A stretch of DNA of 64,000 bases, taken from NCBI RefSeq assembly GCF_001545115.1, contig NZ_FCNU01000011.1, positions 248,001-312,000 on the forward strand, written 5' to 3'. The notes beneath the pieces were generated by a model. It was not told the origin of the DNA. It did no database searches and saw only the letters and a list, made by a program, of their open reading frames with translations. How positions within the stretch are numbered: the stretch's first letter is position 1; the number at the start of each line of letters is the position of its first letter. A program made the position numbers and the translations under genes. Below, one piece after another: positions 61,698-64,000 of the stretch. Source of the stretch: Candidatus Protochlamydia phocaeensis. GTDB taxonomy: Bacteria; Chlamydiota; Chlamydiia; Chlamydiales; Parachlamydiaceae.

Positions 61698-62084
61698 AAA
61701 TTCCTCCTTAACCTAATTTTCTTCATTTGCCTGGAAAGTTAGAGCGGATTGATAAATCCTTTTGCAGACAATAGAGAATAAACACCTATGAAGAAGCCTT
61801 CTTTTACAGCCGCCTACCCATCACTCGATTCTAATCCCATTAGCCAACACTCAAAGCCTTCTATTCTTGGCAATGACAAGCATTAAAGTGGAATAGGTCA
61901 ATCGGCCCATGCGGGCATCAGCCCCCTCCTCCTTTTCTTAGAGGATGTATTAAAACCCATAGTTGAGCGCGTGGACAGACTCTTAGCAATTCGACAACAA
62001 TCTCTTACTAAATGATAAACACATAAAAATTAAAATAAATTCTTATCTCGAAATTAAATCAAGCTTCATTTTATTCTAACCGTT
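61698..62084. other. Intergenic region with a repeat fragment
   Basis: 387 bases, no gene. At 61936-62007 a family A fragment: TCTTAGAGGATGTATTAAAA then CCC, and TTAGCAATTCGACAACAATC at its right. The AT-rich end (62010-62070) should contain the promoter of the methyltransferase gene. Confidence 0.45.
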
Positions 62085-62684
62085 ATGCGTTCCCATTATT
62101 CTTTATTTCAATCTCATTTAGATCTTGCCCATCACTATTGGGATCAGTTGCTTAGGCCAGGAGACTCTGCGATTGATGCTACCTGTGGAAAAGGACGTGA
62201 CACTTTAAAGTTATGCCAGCTAGCCTTATCTTCCGATGGGGGAAATGTTTTCGCTATTGATTGCCAATCGGCAGCTATCGAGCAAGCAAAGGAGTACCTG
62301 AGCCACACATTGAGTCCGGAGCAGTTAAAGCGGCTGCGCTTAGAAGTAGGCTGCCATTCTCATTTTCCTTTTAATCTTTCAGCTGAAAGCGTCAAGCTGA
62401 TCGTTTATAATCTCGGTTATCTGCCAGGCAGCAATAAAGAATTGACAACACAGACCTCGACTACCTTGCAAAGCCTTACGCATGCCCAGCATTTATTGAG
62501 GCCGGGCGGAGCGATTAGCATCACCTGTTATCCAGGCCATCGGGAAGGCGCAATAGAAGAAGAGGCTATTTTGACTTACGCCTCCAGCCTATCTCCAATG
62601 GAATGGAGCATCTGTCATCACCGTTGGCTCAACCGACGCCTTTCACCAAGCTTGCTATTGTTGCAAAAAGCGCTAGCGGCTTGA
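62085..62684 (+). CDS. Class I SAM methyltransferase, MnmM (YtqB) family
   Basis: 199 aa. SAM-binding motif I in AIDATCGKGRDTLKL, motif II acidic end in VFAIDCQSAAIEQA, and the family hallmark IVYNLGYLPGSNKELTTQTS followed by GGAISITCYPGHREG. This matches the rRNA_methylase family (PF06962). Bacillus YtqB/MnmM methylates the nm5s2U wobble base of tRNA to mnm5s2U, so the same role is inferred, though rRNA is an older annotation. Confidence 0.88.
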   Translation: MRSHYSLFQSHLDLAHHYWDQLLRPGDSAIDATCGKGRDTLKLCQLALSSDGGNVFAIDCQSAAIEQAKEYLSHTLSPEQLKRLRLEVGCHSHFPFNLSAESVKLIVYNLGYLPGSNKELTTQTSTTLQSLTHAQHLLRPGGAISITCYPGHREGAIEEEAILTYASSLSPMEWSICHHRWLNRRLSPSLLLLQKALAA

Positions 62685-62734
62685 TCAAAAAATAGTTAAA
62701 GGGTGGTTTAAAACCGCTAAGGCTTTTACTCGGA

Positions 62735-63334
62735 TTATTTATTTGCTGTGGCCAATCCAAATCCCACCACTGTCCGATAGCATAGAATCAAGTGATTCAC
62801 ACCATTAAGAGCACTATGAGGGCTTGTTTCAATAGGTAGCTGATAATGCTGAGCAATTGCATTTTTGGATAAATTAATTTCGGAAGGAAAAGATTCATGA
62901 ATTTGCGAGAACTGCTTGACTTGCAACGCCCAATACATCGAGGCAAAATCGAGCCAATGGTAGGGCCAATGATGCTGCTCTTGCGTATAGACGTCCACAA
63001 TTTGAGAAAAAAAGCCTCTATCGAAAGCCGGATTTTGACAAATGTAAACTGCCTTTCCCCTTTCAATCTTTAGGTCCGTAAAAATTTGGACGATTTCCTT
63101 GCCCACGGCCTTTTCTTCTTGTCCAAGAAGCACTTTTTCCCAGGTAAAACCATTGATTTGAATGCTGACGGGATCTCTCCTTTCCCATACTTCTAAAGGC
63201 TGCTTGACGATGCTTTGATAGGTGAGTTTTTCTTCTCCAGAATGAACATCCACAACCTTAAAAGCAATTTCCAATACCCGGTGATGAAAGGAATCCAAGC
63301 CTGTCGCTTCAATATCTAAAAAAATAGCTAGCAT
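62735..63334 (-). CDS. DnaQ-like 3'-5' exonuclease (DEDDh family)
   Basis: 199 aa from ATG 63334 (the frame runs to 63421, but the conserved fold starts with AIFLDIEATGLDS). Exo I motif is the D-x-E in LDIEATGLD, Exo II region ICQNPAFDRGFF with Asp, and the C-terminal motif SPHSALNGVNHLIL contains the His-x5-Asp-type element in altered form (H, then N-G-V-N in place of Asp). The Asp is replaced by Asn, so catalysis deserves checking. Role could be proofreading, RNase T-like maturation or oligo turnover. Confidence 0.8.
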   Translation of the reverse strand: MLAIFLDIEATGLDSFHHRVLEIAFKVVDVHSGEEKLTYQSIVKQPLEVWERRDPVSIQINGFTWEKVLLGQEEKAVGKEIVQIFTDLKIERGKAVYICQNPAFDRGFFSQIVDVYTQEQHHWPYHWLDFASMYWALQVKQFSQIHESFPSEINLSKNAIAQHYQLPIETSPHSALNGVNHLILCYRTVVGFGLATANK

Positions 63335-64000
63335 ATTTTTGGTTGGCTCAATTGATAAAAGGGGTGAGGTATAACAAAAATAGATTGGGGATTCAACAAG
63401 TTTTTTTGGTTGAGAAGGCAAACGAAAAGTCCTCTCGCCGGATTTTCAAGATCAATCCTTTTCGCTCTTTGGCTGCCTAAATTTTAAAAAGCCTCTTCGC
63501 CCATGATCTGAAAAACAGGATGATTTGCATGCTGAATTTAGTCATACGCATGTAAAGTTTCCGTTATATTAAACATTCTGCACGTCTAACAAATTGAACG
63601 GCAAACCGTACTTATTTGGGAGCGCGGACACCCCCCTTAAGCAGAAGTAAATATTTATCTAAAAACACTCCTAGAGCACTATTTAACCATTCAAAAACCA
63701 TCCATCAAAAATTTTATCACCGCCGCTTTATTCAAAAAACTCATTATAAACCGAATAGGCCAACAAATAATTTTATTTTCAAATTTCTGTTGCATCCAAC
63801 TTAAAGATGTTGTTAAGATTAATAGCATAATCAGTACTTCAGACTATTGAATTTGGCTTTAGACTCAGCCCTGAAGGTATTGACCACTTGAGTTTTATCT
63901 AGTGTGATACGCGTCCTTAAGATTATTTTTTGGACTCCAATAGAGTCATATTTGGAATCATTTAGGACTATCAACCTCTGAACCAGCTTCAAATAGCAGC
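63335..64000. other. Terminal intergenic region, no gene identified
   Basis: 666 bases without a credible gene. A 62-aa frame at 63616-63804 has biased basic composition and no ribosome-binding site. The final 200 bases lack an ORF with codon bias; they could be a leader of an RNA operon beyond the window, but no rRNA or tRNA sequence is recognisable. Confidence 0.4.

Noticed and set aside
63616-63804. 62-aa basic reading frame near the window end
   Set aside because: No ribosome-binding site, biased composition from AT-rich DNA, no resemblance to known proteins.
63800-64000. Considered the last 200 bases as the leader of an rRNA operon
   Set aside because: No 16S, 23S or tRNA sequence is recognisable before the window ends.

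Overview
The window looks like a chromosome segment of an amoeba-associated member of the Chlamydiota, most like the Parachlamydiaceae (Protochlamydia-type). This is inferred from gene content and gene order recalled from Chlamydia, with no database search. Supporting points are the block rplY-pth-rpsF-rpsR-rplI-ispE beside glgA and pgsA, and the block rnpA-rpmH / rpmJ-rpsN. Others are zinc-free S14 and L36 proteins, a methionine aminopeptidase with an N-terminal SEC-C motif, a SycD-type secretion chaperone, and eukaryote-like effector candidates. ADP-heptose genes and an arginine catabolic operon would set it apart from the Chlamydiaceae.

Layout. 1-9.6 kb: gatA (5' truncated) and gatB, a SycD-like chaperone, a small membrane protein, xerD with an upstream unknown gene, pgi, an unknown gene and trmB. 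10-15.9 kb: a Ser/Pro-rich coiled-coil protein, a small ORF, map, and a large membrane-anchored coiled-coil protein. 16.2-24 kb: a minus-strand operon built like Pseudomonas wspBCDE (CheW, CheR-TPR, CheW, CheA-REC). It ends in a REC-PP2C phosphatase and an ExoD-family protein, with no receptor or CheB. 24.4-26 kb: a secreted unknown protein and a small unknown protein. 26.5-36.1 kb: a plus-strand operon for arginine succinyltransferase catabolism (M20 hydrolase, aminotransferase, AstA, AstD, AstB) followed by a GlcD-type FAD/Fe-S dehydrogenase. 36.2-43.8 kb: an F-box protein, an unknown gene with hldE and hldD, a zinc-ribbon protein, a protein with a bZIP-like segment, and a GrpE-like protein. 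44.1-51.7 kb: the ispE-to-rplY block, tRNA-Gln, glgA, an unknown gene and pgsA. 52-63.4 kb: an AGCS symporter, a DTW-domain protein, a secreted thioredoxin, uvrD, rnpA/rpmH/rpmJ/rpsN, a GYF-like membrane protein, an Asp23/AmaP-like pair, nadB, a MnmM-type methyltransferase and a DnaQ-like exonuclease.

The most unusual items are as follows. (1) The 41.8 kb protein has a near-complete bZIP basic region with a zipper in register, an NLS-like cluster and a SUMO-type motif, suggesting a nuclear effector. (2) The Wsp-like pathway has a PP2C output instead of a diguanylate cyclase, and its CheA carries a second Hpt-like segment lacking the phosphorylatable histidine. (3) The AST operon has an M20 enzyme where AstE is expected. 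(4) A dispersed family of palindromic intergenic repeats supplies or abuts the stop codon of at least ten genes here.

Starts were moved inward from the longest reading frame where a better ribosome-binding site and ATG or GTG was visible; each case is stated.
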